Of a DNA stretch of 64,000 nucleotides, positions 8,281-17,175 are shown piece by piece. The stretch's first letter is position 1. Each line of letters begins with the position of its first letter. Both the position numbers and the translations under genes were made by a program. This DNA is from Candidatus Binatia bacterium (lineage in GTDB: Bacteria > Desulfobacterota > Binatia > HRBIN30): positions 124,001 through 188,000 of the forward strand of contig JAOAHD010000010.1 of NCBI GenBank assembly GCA_026415395.1, given 5' to 3'. Under the pieces are notes generated by a model. That model was not told the DNA's origin, searched no databases, and saw only the letters and a list, made by a program, of their open reading frames with translations.

Positions 8281-9638
8281 CCGCGAGCTGCGCCGCCGGG
8301 CCTTGTCTGCGCCGCCGATTGCGGCGCCTCCCCGCTTGGCGGCACGAGGTACGGATAGGCGCAGATCAACGCAGCGAGCAACGCGAGTCCGACCAACGTA
8401 GGTACGCAGGCCATCTCCAGGCGTGCTGCCAGGTTGCGCCCCAGAATTCCGGGTGACAACAAATTCGTCACTGCGCTCGCGATCAGGCCGGTTGCGGCTG
8501 CGCGACCGAGCACGCTCGAAGGTGCGGCGTTCCACCAAGCCGCGAACAACAGCATGTTCGGCAACAAGGAAACAGCGAGATACGCCTTCCACGTCACCGG
8601 CGAGAACAGCGCCGTGCCAACAAACACCAAGCTCCACTCGCACAACGATTGCCAACTTGTGGGTGCTGTACGGCAGGCTCGCCACCACAACGCGCCAGCA
8701 AACACGAGGAGCGTGCCTGCTACCGCCACTGGCACCCAAGGAGAGCCAGAGGAAGGGATGTCGTGGGCGCCCGGGGTCACCAATGGAACCATGCCGTGGC
8801 CGAGCCAGCGGTCCCACATCGCCCACACCGATTGATTCAACCGGCCAACGCCCCATCCAGATTCCACCCGCTCCCGCCAACCAGCGAAGTAATCCCAGAA
8901 CCGTGACCAACCCCAGATTAGCATCGGGCTAAGCGAGAGCGCCACGAACGTGCCTGCGGTACTGAAGAACACCTTCCAACGCCGTCGCCACGCGAAGTAT
9001 CCGAGAAACGTCAGCGGGAGGAGTTTGATGGCGGCCGCCAAACCGATGAGGGAGCCGCCCCACAGCCATCGGCCCTCGGCCTGCATCTTGAGCCCACTCA
9101 ACACGAGGGCGAACAAGAGGATGTTGATTTGCACGTGGTCGAAGTTGCTACTCACGTACCGTTCGCTCAGCAACAATGGCACCAGCACCCACGGGCTGCT
9201 GATCGAGAGCCCCCATGGGTCGCGCCAGGTCATGCGCCTCCCGTAAACGAGCTCCGCGCTCATCGCCGCCACCCACCAAAGTGCGGTAAAGTTCAACACG
9301 AACCACACACAGCGAGCCAGGTACGCGGTTGGCCGGGCAAGCACAGCCAGCGGCACACAAAGTACGCTGAAAAACGGCGGCCAGGTGTTGTTCACTCCAG
9401 TCGAGCGGTAGGGATCTTGTCCGGCGAGCACGAGCTCGCCGGCGCGAAGGTAACCCGCGAAATCGCCCTCGTGGTGGATACGCACGATAAAGACGGCGAG
9501 CACATAGACAACGATGGCGCGGCGAACCCACACCTGAGCCGCAGCGGACTCCGCCACTTTGGCGCACCAGCGGCGAACTATGGACGGAGGTTCCTCACCA
9601 TGTTGCCGGGTCACGAGCGCCTGCTCCCTGCTGTTCAT
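8277..9638 (-). CDS. GT87-type (DUF2029) polyprenyl-linked mannosyltransferase-like membrane protein
   Basis: A 453-residue polytopic membrane protein with about nine to ten hydrophobic helices. It carries the GT87/DUF2029 features of an early acidic extracytoplasmic loop (HHEGDFAGYLRAG) followed by GQDPYRSTGVNNTWPPFFS, and the AAAIKLLPLTFLGYFAWRRR region. Known members such as mycobacterial PimE-like enzymes transfer mannose from polyprenyl phosphate to cell-envelope lipids; the acceptor here is unknown. The start codon overlaps the stop of the upstream ROK gene by 4 bp (ATGA), so the two are translationally coupled. Confidence 0.75.
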   Translation of the reverse strand: MNSREQALVTRQHGEEPPSIVRRWCAKVAESAAAQVWVRRAIVVYVLAVFIVRIHHEGDFAGYLRAGELVLAGQDPYRSTGVNNTWPPFFSVLCVPLAVLARPTAYLARCVWFVLNFTALWWVAAMSAELVYGRRMTWRDPWGLSISSPWVLVPLLLSERYVSSNFDHVQINILLFALVLSGLKMQAEGRWLWGGSLIGLAAAIKLLPLTFLGYFAWRRRWKVFFSTAGTFVALSLSPMLIWGWSRFWDYFAGWRERVESGWGVGRLNQSVWAMWDRWLGHGMVPLVTPGAHDIPSSGSPWVPVAVAGTLLVFAGALWWRACRTAPTSWQSLCEWSLVFVGTALFSPVTWKAYLAVSLLPNMLLFAAWWNAAPSSVLGRAAATGLIASAVTNLLSPGILGRNLAARLEMACVPTLVGLALLAALICAYPYLVPPSGEAPQSAAQTRPGGAARG

Positions 9639-10534
9639 CCGCCGCGCTCGCGTTCCGCAGCCAGTAGCGCTGCGCCAATCACACCCGCCGAGTCACCCAG
9701 TTCGTGCCGGAGAATGGGCGTGGCGAAGTCCCGCCCGAAAACGTGGCGCGCCACCGCCTCGCGGCCCAGAGTGTAAAGCTCCTCGATGTTCGACACGCCG
9801 CCACCCAGCACAATGCAACTTGGGTCTAAGATATTGATGACATTAGCGAGAGCTCGGCCAAAATTCTCGAAGAACCTTGCCAACACGCGCCGCGCCGCAG
9901 CCTCTCCGCTGCGCGCCGCTCTCACCACGTCGGGCAGTGGAGCCCGAACGCCTCGTTCCTTTAGCGCCTCGGCTTCCACGGCCGGCCCCGAGAGCAAGGT
10001 TTCCACGCAGCCGCGCTGCCCGCAGTAACATTCTGGCCCGTGCAGGGCGATGCGATGGTGGCCCCACTCACCAGCAAGGCGCTGCGCTCCCGACCAAATC
10101 TGCCCACGCCACACGATCCCCCCACCCACGCCGGTGCCCAAAATCACGCCAAAAACGAACTCGTAGCCACGCCCCGCACCGCACAGGGCTTCGGCCCAAG
10201 CAAACAAATTCGCATCGTTTTCCAGCAGGACCGTGGTTCCGAGCGCACGCTGCAAGTCTTCCAACAGGGGCTGGTCGTTCAAACACGTCGTGTTGCAATT
10301 CTTCATCCGGCCATCGCTCACCGACACGGCACCCGGAGTGCCGATGCCGACGAACGGCGGGATACGTCCGGCAACCTCGCAGCAGGCGCGAAACATCTCA
10401 GCAACCCGGGCAACGATGGCGGAGTAGCCAGCATCGCGGTTGGTGGGAAGCCGCTCGCGGAAACGCACACGCCGCTGCTCGTCGAGCACCGCTCCCTCGA
10501 TCTTGGTACCGCCCAAATCGATCCCGATGAACAT
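9635..10534 (-). CDS. ROK-family sugar kinase (glucokinase-like)
   Basis: A 299-residue cytoplasmic kinase. The N-terminal phosphate motif is IGIDLGGTKIEG, the second nucleotide motif is GVILGTGVGGGIV, and the ROK zinc site is CYCGQRGCVE preceded by GEWGHHRIALHG. Probable substrates are glucose, N-acetylmannosamine or a related hexose; no regulator HTH is present, so it is the kinase branch. The ATG lies 6 bp after the stop of a frame-disrupted small gene and the gene overlaps the following glycosyltransferase by 4 bp. This suggests a three-gene operon. Confidence 0.85.
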   Translation of the reverse strand: MFIGIDLGGTKIEGAVLDEQRRVRFRERLPTNRDAGYSAIVARVAEMFRACCEVAGRIPPFVGIGTPGAVSVSDGRMKNCNTTCLNDQPLLEDLQRALGTTVLLENDANLFAWAEALCGAGRGYEFVFGVILGTGVGGGIVWRGQIWSGAQRLAGEWGHHRIALHGPECYCGQRGCVETLLSGPAVEAEALKERGVRAPLPDVVRAARSGEAAARRVLARFFENFGRALANVINILDPSCIVLGGGVSNIEELYTLGREAVARHVFGRDFATPILRHELGDSAGVIGAALLAAERERGG

Positions 10535-10540
10535 CGATGC

Positions 10541-10850
10541 CTACACCTGGCGGGCGCGCAACACTAGACACCACACACGCCCGCCATGCACCACCGCCGC
10601 CTCTTCTAAGCACGACGATTGCTCAAAACCAATCCCTTCCTCCCCCATTGTGGCGGCGAAGCATTTGCACCAACCGCACACAAGCAGAGCTGCAAGCTCG
10701 TCATGGACCATGTCCGAGCGGAAGTACAAAACGCGGCGACGCTCGCCCATGCGGAAAGCGCGGATGAAATTCGGCGGAGAGGTCGAGGCGCTGCCCGGAC
10801 AGCGTGAGAACGAACAACTTCGCCTTGATCGTTGGCAATCCGCGCGGCAT
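10541..10850 (-). pseudogene. Small conserved-looking protein disrupted by a single-base frameshift
   Basis: Two overlapping frames on the minus strand join into one sensible protein of about 102 residues. The first frame begins at an ATG (10848-10850) preceded by GAGGGAGC and reads MPRGLPTIKAKLFVLTLSG up to DLSAEF. It then turns to nonsense. The second frame reads IRAFRMGERRRVLYFRSDM from the same point and ends in CLVLRARQV 6 bp before the ROK start. Removing one base near 10764-10771 restores continuity. The predicted protein has CGWCKC and a later Cys. This could be a real mutation, a programmed shift or an assembly error. The family is not recognised. Confidence 0.6.
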
Positions 10851-11000
10851 GCTCCCTCGTCGCAGGAGGCAAGCGATGCAGATCTCGATAGCACGCCCCC
10901 CAGCTTTCGGGCCCACCAGCTTAGGTTCTCCTGCGGCGAGCGGGAATTGACAGCAACAGTACGCTGTTCACTCGCGAACAGCGCATTCCTCCATGGGCTG

Positions 11001-11497
11001 TTACTCGAAGGACAGAGCATAGTCGAACACGAGGCGGAAGTTCTTGGTCAGCAGATCATTGGCCACCGCTTGCAGTTGCCGATTGGCCTACACTCCTCCC
11101 GTCGCTTCCTTGTCTGAAAACCTCCCCCCCCACTCAGCGAGAGCGTTACCATGTTGGCGGTAAGCCATTCGTCCTTGTTTGCTTCTCTCACCCTAAACGT
11201 TACCGCCAGGATCGCTTCTGGCCCGGGTGCCGGAATAATGAGCACATAATTTTCTGGCGAGGCCTGGCTTAAACCACCGATCTTGGAAGCGCTGAAGAAC
11301 AATCCCCGCGCCCCCGAGTATCGAGAACGCAGGATCTCGACGGTCTCATCGAGCTTGGATCCGAGGAAGTTGTGCACGTCCACCGCCCCGCCCGAAGCCT
11401 TGTCGGCACCTACGTGCCGTGAAAGCGCCGTACCTGTGAGCAATGATGTAAGCAGTACAGCGATAACGAAATGCAAACCAGCAGGATTACACGCCAT
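11001..11497 (-). pseudogene. Secreted protein gene, probably broken by a G-run frameshift and an in-frame stop
   Basis: An ATG at 11497 opens a frame with a signal-like segment (FVIAVLLTSLLTGTALS), followed by plausible sequence up to VTLSLSG. The gene then meets a run of eight G on the minus strand (near 11124-11131) and the frame degrades into a Lys/Arg/Cys tail that stops at 11048. In the neighbouring frame sensible sequence resumes as LQAVANDLLTKNFRLVFDYA and ends with a stop at 11001. An in-frame TAG intervenes, so at least two lesions are needed. If the tail is ignored, an intact 149-residue product (11048-11497) is possible. No family is recognised. Confidence 0.45.
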
Positions 11498-12953
11498 GAG
11501 ATGGATGCCTGACGCTCGGATTCCGCCAAATGTGAATATACTGCGGCGGTGCAAGCGGATTCGCGAACGGACCGTGGATTCCTTGAAGACACAGCGTTGG
11601 CCCCCCCACCATGGAGGCTTCGGGCCGGGATACGGTCTAAGGTTGAAGTTCGTTGCGCCGTGGGTGGGATCTATGCCGTGTTCGCGCAAGGCAAGTACTC
11701 GGGCCACGACTGAGCGAATCGACGTGAGCGTCCGCTATTCAGCTGGGCATGCATTCGATGGCAAGGACGACGACCCCGTACGTGCACACTTTGGCCGTAG
11801 ACGTTCCCAGGTTTCGTCGGCATTCATGATCGTGCTCGCCATATCAGCACGCGCGGCATCGATTCCTCGTCCCGACAATGAGCGCCTTTCTTTGAAGCCG
11901 ATGTTGACCAACTGCCGATCGTTAAGCGGACTTGCCTCAACCGTTTCCAGCTCCGAGTGAGCCCAGCACGTTTCGTCCGAGATGCCCTCCTCCCCTTGCC
12001 CTGCGGCTGGCTGACCCATGCGCGAGCGCCTGGAGAACGACGCGTACGCACTGGTGGCCAGTTGTAGCGCGCTGGCGGCGGGGGTGGGTCAAGTGGGAAG
12101 TTCGGACGGCAGCCATTGATGCTACTCTCCCGCGGCGATGCGGACTGGAGGCAACGCGCGCGTGGTGTTGGACTGGCGTGACGACGCAGCGGCCGCATGC
12201 GCGAGCACGAGGCAACACCGCGAGCCCGCGGCACGCGCTGCTGCGACCGTGCCCGTGAGGATTCTCGCCCAGTCACCGTCCAGCACCCACGGCGTCGCTC
12301 TATGCCCGGAGCTGGATTGGTTGTCCATCGCTAAACCGCGCGGGGGCCCTGCTGGACCCGACCGCAGCGTTACCACTCCCCATCTGCACCACGGGTTCGC
12401 ATGTCCGCCGCTCACATGCCCCTACTCGTTGGCGTGTGGTTCCTCGACCACCTCCACGGACGGGCCGGGGGCTTTGCAACGGATGTGTGCGGGCGGTGTA
12501 AATAAGGTGTGGGAGGCACGGCGCGAGGCGGCAGGGAACCTAACTGAGCTGTGTAGCGCCGCGGCTGGGGGCGTCGTCCGGGATGAACACACAGCACACT
12601 GAGCTGTCGTTCAGGACTCCCGGAGCGACGCAGGTGTTCGCTTGCGCTACTCTCAGGGATTTTGGGGGCCTTCTCGCGCTGCCTTCCGACGCAACGAGGC
12701 CTCCCACCTGGAGGCGACCCTAGCGGCTGTGGCGCGCAAACCCTCTCAAGGCCATGCCGAAGCGGACTGGTGGCCCTTCGGGCCGAGGGCAACCGCAGGG
12801 CGTACACGTACGAGTGCCAGAGCGGCCCTGTAGCGCCCTTTGCGCCACAACGACTCTCGGGCGGCGGCCGAGCGCCCGCCGACGCGACCGCTATCGGTAA
12901 CCCGACCGCACCAGTGGTCCCAGGCGAGTTGCCACCTTCTTTGCGGCGGCTGC
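11498..12953. other. Gene-poor segment of about 1.4 kb
   Basis: No frame here combines a credible start, ribosome site and protein-like composition. Frames on both strands are Arg/Pro/Ser/Ala-rich, as expected for out-of-frame GC-rich DNA. A minus-strand frame at 11735-12019 (ending ADETWERLRPKCARTG) is the least implausible and may be a remnant. I also looked for tmRNA, RNase P RNA and tRNA signatures and saw none. It adjoins two frame-disrupted genes, which fits a decayed region. Confidence 0.5.
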
Positions 12954-14270
12954 CTACGCTTTTGTCTCGCTCCGCGAGCTCCGAGCTCGAGATGGGAGGC
13001 CGAGGTGTTGCCGTGCTGCCTCGAGCTGTGTGGGTAAAAATTCAGGCGGCCACGGACCCGGGTACGGCTTGTGTTGCTTAAGAACTTGGCGGGCAACCGT
13101 CAGTTTGTGCACTTCCGTCGGCCCATCGGCAATGCCCATCACCGGCACCGCAACCCACCAACGCATCAACGGCAGCTCGTTCGAGCACCCGAGCGCACCG
13201 TGGAGCTGCACCGCTCTACGGATGACGTCGTGCAAGACCTCAGCCATCTGAATTTTTGCCGCAGCAATGTACAGCCGAGCCTGCTCGCGGTGGCCTTGAT
13301 CGATGTGCCAGGCGGCGTATAGGACGAGTAGCCGAAACTGTTCGAGTTGCACGAACGAATCGGCAATCATTTGTTGCACCAACTGCTTGCTGGCCAGCGG
13401 CTCTCCCTGTACCTGGCGGCTAAGGGCCCGCTCGCACATCATTTGGAGCGCCTTTTTAGCCATGGCCACAGTGCGCATGGCGTGATGAATACGCCCGCCG
13501 CCCAGCCGCGTCTGGGCAATGGCGAAGCCCTCTCCTTCCGGCCCCAGCAAGTGGTCGGCAGGTACCCGACAGTCTTCGAAGTGAATGAGACAATGGTGAC
13601 CGGCGCCGAGGGTTTCGGTCCCTAGTCCGATGCGACGCACAATGTTCAACCCGGGGGTGTCGCGCGGTACCAAAAACATGGAGGCGCCGCGGTGCACGGG
13701 CACGTCCGGATTAGTGATCGCCATCACGATCAAGAACTCCGCAAGGTCGGCGTGCGAGGCAAAGTACTTCTCGCCACTCAGGACCCAGTGGTCGCCGTCA
13801 CGGAACGCCCGGCAACGAAAGCCTCTCGGATCGCTTCCGCCCTGGGGTTCCGTCATGGCGAAACAGGATACGATGTCGCCCGCCAGTAGCGGTTCCAAGT
13901 AGCGGCGCTTTTGCGCCTCGGTGCCGTAGGCCGCCAAGATTTCCGCGTTGCCCGAATCCGGCGCTTGGCAACCAAAAATGGTCGGTGCCCACTGCGAGCG
14001 CCCGAGGATTTCGTTCATCAGCGCAAGCTTTACCTGCCCGTAACCCGGTCCACCAAGTTCCGGCCCCAAGTGGCACGCCCACAGCCCTTGGCGTTTGACC
14101 TCCTCTTTCATTGGCTGCGTCAGCGCTCGCAACGTGGGATCCCGCCGGTCGTAGGGGGCGGCCGGGTCGGGAAACGCTACATCGAGCGGCTCCACGCGCT
14201 CGCGCACAAAGGCATCCATCCAATCCAACTTCTGCTGGAATTCCGGCTCCGTGCAAAAGTCCCAAGCCAT
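12954..14270 (-). CDS. Acyl-CoA dehydrogenase (ACAD10/11-like branch)
   Basis: A 438-residue FAD enzyme oxidising an acyl-CoA to the 2-enoyl-CoA. Visible are GPELGGPGYGQVKLALMNEILG in the N-domain, FAMTEPQGGSDPRGF (FAD/substrate strand), the middle-domain WVLSGEKYFASHA, and a C-terminal AVQLHGALGCSNELPLMRWW with GIADGPTEVHK, the last typical of the ACAD10/11 branch. It is divergently transcribed from the second acyl-CoA dehydrogenase at 14396, with a gap of 125 bp that should hold promoters for both. The substrate chain length is not readable from the sequence. Confidence 0.85.
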   Translation of the reverse strand: MAWDFCTEPEFQQKLDWMDAFVRERVEPLDVAFPDPAAPYDRRDPTLRALTQPMKEEVKRQGLWACHLGPELGGPGYGQVKLALMNEILGRSQWAPTIFGCQAPDSGNAEILAAYGTEAQKRRYLEPLLAGDIVSCFAMTEPQGGSDPRGFRCRAFRDGDHWVLSGEKYFASHADLAEFLIVMAITNPDVPVHRGASMFLVPRDTPGLNIVRRIGLGTETLGAGHHCLIHFEDCRVPADHLLGPEGEGFAIAQTRLGGGRIHHAMRTVAMAKKALQMMCERALSRQVQGEPLASKQLVQQMIADSFVQLEQFRLLVLYAAWHIDQGHREQARLYIAAAKIQMAEVLHDVIRRAVQLHGALGCSNELPLMRWWVAVPVMGIADGPTEVHKLTVARQVLKQHKPYPGPWPPEFLPTQLEAARQHLGLPSRARSSRSETKA

Positions 14271-14395
14271 GGGCGAAGACCTCCTCGGCTGGGGCGTTCC
14301 TCAGGGGCCACGGAAAGTCAATGCAGGCGAAGCCTGAGGAGTGTTTCCCAAACGTTGGCGCTTCGTTAGAAGGTCACGCCACGGAGGTGACGACC

Positions 14396-15553
14396 GTGAC
14401 ATACGAACCAGGGGAAGACATCTACGGCAGCCCAGAGCATCGCGCGTTCCGGGAGACCGTGCGCCGCTTCGTACAAACGGAACTCGTCCCCCGCGCCCGC
14501 GAATTCGACAAGATGGGGCGGATTGACAAGTCCCTCTACCGCAAAATGGGCGAGTTGGGTTTTCTCGGAATCCGCTACGATCCGCGCTACGGTGGGCTCG
14601 GCCTCGACTATTCTTACCAGGCCATCTTTCTCGAAGAGATCGCTCTGTGCGACAACGCTGGGGTAGCCATGGGCATCTCGGTGCAAACGGACATGGCCAC
14701 CCCGGCACTGCACCGCTTTGGCAGCGAAGAACTCAAGCAAAAGTACCTCGTGCCGGCGATCCGCGGAGAGATGGTGGCCGCCATCGCGGTTACGGAACCA
14801 GGCGCGGGTTCCGACGTTGCGCGCATCCAAACCCGTGCGGTGCGTGACGGCGATTATTGGGTCATCAATGGCTCCAAGATGTACATCACCAACGCCGCCA
14901 CGGCCGATTGGCTCTGCGTGCTTGCCGTGACCGACCCGGAAGCCAAATACAACGGCTTTACCCAAATTATCGTGCCCACGGATACGCCCGGCTTTAGCTA
15001 CAAGCTGCTCGACAAGATCGGGAACATCGGCTCGGATACAGGCCTGCTCTTCTTCGACGACGTGCGGGTTCCGATCACGAACACCATTGGCGACCCGCAG
15101 CGCGGGTTCCAGCAACAGATGATGCAATTTCAGGACGAGCGCATGGTCCCTGTGGTCATGGCGCCGGTGCAAGCGAAGCAGTTGTGGGAGATCACCCTAC
15201 AGCATTGCCAGGAACGCGTGGTGTTCGGAAAGCCGCTCGCCAAGCATCAAGTGAACCAGCACAAATTTGTCGACATGCTTATCCAAATCACCGCCGCGCA
15301 GGAGTTTTCGCACCGCTGCATTCGCCTCATGATGCGCGGCGTCGATGCCACGCGCGACATCTCCATGGCGAAGGTGTTCAACAGCAACATGCTGCAGTAC
15401 GTGGCCACCACCTGCGTGCAGCTTTTCGGAGGCGCGGGATATTGTTGGGAAAACCCTGCGGCGCGGGCGTTCGTGGACTCTCGCTTGCTCACGATCGGTG
15501 GTGGGGCCGACGAGGTCATGAAACAAATCGTGGCCAAAATGCTGCAAATCTGA
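14396..15553 (+). CDS. Acyl-CoA dehydrogenase (isovaleryl/short-branched type candidate)
   Basis: A 385-residue protein starting at a GTG with GGAGGTGA eight bases upstream; longer open sequence before it is not protein-like. Signatures are [36 protein letters not shown], the middle-domain [14 protein letters not shown], and C-terminal [15 protein letters not shown] with [16 protein letters not shown]. It is 11 bp before a carboxyltransferase gene. The order dehydrogenase, carboxylase beta, carboxylase alpha, hydratase matches leucine/isovalerate (Liu) degradation, so isovaleryl-CoA is the best guess. Citronellyl- or another branched acyl-CoA is the alternative. Confidence 0.85.
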   Translation: MTYEPGEDIYGSPEHRAFRETVRRFVQTELVPRAREFDKMGRIDKSLYRKMGELGFLGIRYDPRYGGLGLDYSYQAIFLEEIALCDNAGVAMGISVQTDMATPALHRFGSEELKQKYLVPAIRGEMVAAIAVTEPGAGSDVARIQTRAVRDGDYWVINGSKMYITNAATADWLCVLAVTDPEAKYNGFTQIIVPTDTPGFSYKLLDKIGNIGSDTGLLFFDDVRVPITNTIGDPQRGFQQQMMQFQDERMVPVVMAPVQAKQLWEITLQHCQERVVFGKPLAKHQVNQHKFVDMLIQITAAQEFSHRCIRLMMRGVDATRDISMAKVFNSNMLQYVATTCVQLFGGAGYCWENPAARAFVDSRLLTIGGGADEVMKQIVAKMLQI

Positions 15554-15564
15554 GTCCGAGTGCC

Positions 15565-17160
15565 ATGCCAGTGCTGTCGACGCGGATCGACCCAAAGTCC
15601 GCCACCTTTCGCGCTAATTACGAGGCGATGCTGGAGCAGGTTCGCTACCTGCAAGAGCAGCTTGCGCTCGCTCGTGCGGGTGGCGGTGACAAGTACGTTG
15701 CCCGCCATCGGGAACGGGGCAAGCTCCTGCCGCGCGAGCGCATCGAGTTGCTGCTCGATCCTGACGCTCCGTTTCTCGAGCTTTCGCCGCTGGCCGCGTG
15801 GGGCACGGAATATACCGTGGGCGGCGGCGTCGTCACGGGCGTCGGGGTCGTGCAGGGAGTCGAGTGCGTGATTGTCGCAAACGACCCCACCGTGAAGGGT
15901 GGCGCGGTGAACCCGTACGGCCTGGAGAAGAGTTTGCGGGCTTTAGAAATCTCGGCGAAGAACCGCCTGCCCTTGATTCACCTCACCGAGTCCGCTGGGG
16001 CTGACTTGCCCGTGCAGTCAAAGATTTTCGTGCCCGGCGGAAAAACCTTCCGAGAAATCACCCGCCGTTCGGCAGAGCGCGTGCCGACCATTTGCATTGT
16101 GTTCGGTAGTTCCACTGCGGGTGGAGCTTATGTCCCAGGCATGTCCGACTATGTGGTGATGGTCAAAGGCCAAGCCAAGGTGTTTCTCGGCGGGCCGCCG
16201 CTCGTGAAAATGGCAACCAACGAAGATGCAGATGAGGAAAGCCTCGGAGGTGCGGAGATGCATAGCCGCGTCTCCGGAGTGTCCGACTACCTCGCCGAAG
16301 ACGAACGCGATGCGATTCGCATCGCCCGTGAAATTGTGGCGCACCTGAACTGGCGGAAACTCGGGCAGGCGCGCACGCGAGCGGTGGAAGAGCCGCGGTA
16401 CGATCCGGAAGAACTTTTGGGCATTCCTTCTGTGGACTTACGGAAGCCGTTCGAGGTCCGCGAAGTCATCGCTCGGATCGTCGATGGCTCTTACTTCGAG
16501 GAGTTCAAGACCAACTACGGCACCACACTTGTGTGTGGGTGGGCGCACTTGCACGGCTACCCATTAGGAATTCTTGCCAACAACGGGATCCTCTTCTCCG
16601 ACTCGTCGCAAAAGGCTGCCCAGTTCATCCAACTCTGCAACAAAATCGACGTGCCGATTTTGTTCTTGCAAAACATCACCGGCTACATGGTCGGGGTGCA
16701 GTACGAGCAAGGCGGAATCATCAAAGACGGCGCCAAGATGATCAACGCCGTGGCCAACTCGACGGTGCCGATGTTCACGGTCATGATCGGCAGCTCGTAC
16801 GGAGCGGGCAATTACGGAATGTGCGGGCGAGCGTACGATCCGCGCTTTTTGTTTACCTGGCCCAACCACCGGATCGCAGTCATGGGACCGGAACAGCTCG
16901 CTGGTGTGATGTCCATCGTCCGCCGGCAAGCCGCTGAGCGCGCCGGGCAGCCCTACAACGAGGAGCAGGATCGCACAATCCGGCAAATGGTTGTGCAACA
17001 AATCGAGCAGGAGTCGCACGCCTTTTACGCCACGGCGCGTTTGTGGGACGATGGCATTATCGACCCGCGAGAAACCCGCACCGTGCTCGGCATTGCCATC
17101 AGCGCCGCGTTCAACAACGTGGTCAAAGGAAGCGACTCCTTCGGGGTCTTTCGCATGTAA
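15565..17160 (+). CDS. Biotin-dependent acyl-CoA carboxylase, carboxyltransferase (beta) subunit
   Basis: A 531-residue crotonase-fold carboxyltransferase. It would transfer the carboxyl group from carboxybiotin to an acyl-CoA. The N-domain has [18 protein letters not shown] and a first oxyanion region ESAGADLP, followed by [17 protein letters not shown]. The C-domain has [20 protein letters not shown], then [18 protein letters not shown] and a C-terminal PEQLAGVMS. Length and order fit methylcrotonyl-CoA carboxylase beta, but propionyl- or geranyl-CoA carboxylases are close relatives. It starts 11 bp after the dehydrogenase stop and ends 15 bp before the alpha-subunit GTG, so it is one operon. 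Confidence 0.85.
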   Translation: MPVLSTRIDPKSATFRANYEAMLEQVRYLQEQLALARAGGGDKYVARHRERGKLLPRERIELLLDPDAPFLELSPLAAWGTEYTVGGGVVTGVGVVQGVECVIVANDPTVKGGAVNPYGLEKSLRALEISAKNRLPLIHLTESAGADLPVQSKIFVPGGKTFREITRRSAERVPTICIVFGSSTAGGAYVPGMSDYVVMVKGQAKVFLGGPPLVKMATNEDADEESLGGAEMHSRVSGVSDYLAEDERDAIRIAREIVAHLNWRKLGQARTRAVEEPRYDPEELLGIPSVDLRKPFEVREVIARIVDGSYFEEFKTNYGTTLVCGWAHLHGYPLGILANNGILFSDSSQKAAQFIQLCNKIDVPILFLQNITGYMVGVQYEQGGIIKDGAKMINAVANSTVPMFTVMIGSSYGAGNYGMCGRAYDPRFLFTWPNHRIAVMGPEQLAGVMSIVRRQAAERAGQPYNEEQDRTIRQMVVQQIEQESHAFYATARLWDDGIIDPRETRTVLGIAISAAFNNVVKGSDSFGVFRM

Positions 17161-17175
17161 GTGGGGAGGTTGAGA

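Noticed and set aside
11283-11960. Plus-strand frame with a YSAGHAF stretch resembling a QueD-type protein
   Set aside because: The zinc-ligand His pattern (HGH) is missing and the rest is Ser/Arg-rich; no coherent homology can be supported.
12138-12602. Plus-strand frame of 154 codons in the gene-poor segment
   Set aside because: No ribosome site, Arg/Ala/Ser-rich shadow composition, no recognisable motif.
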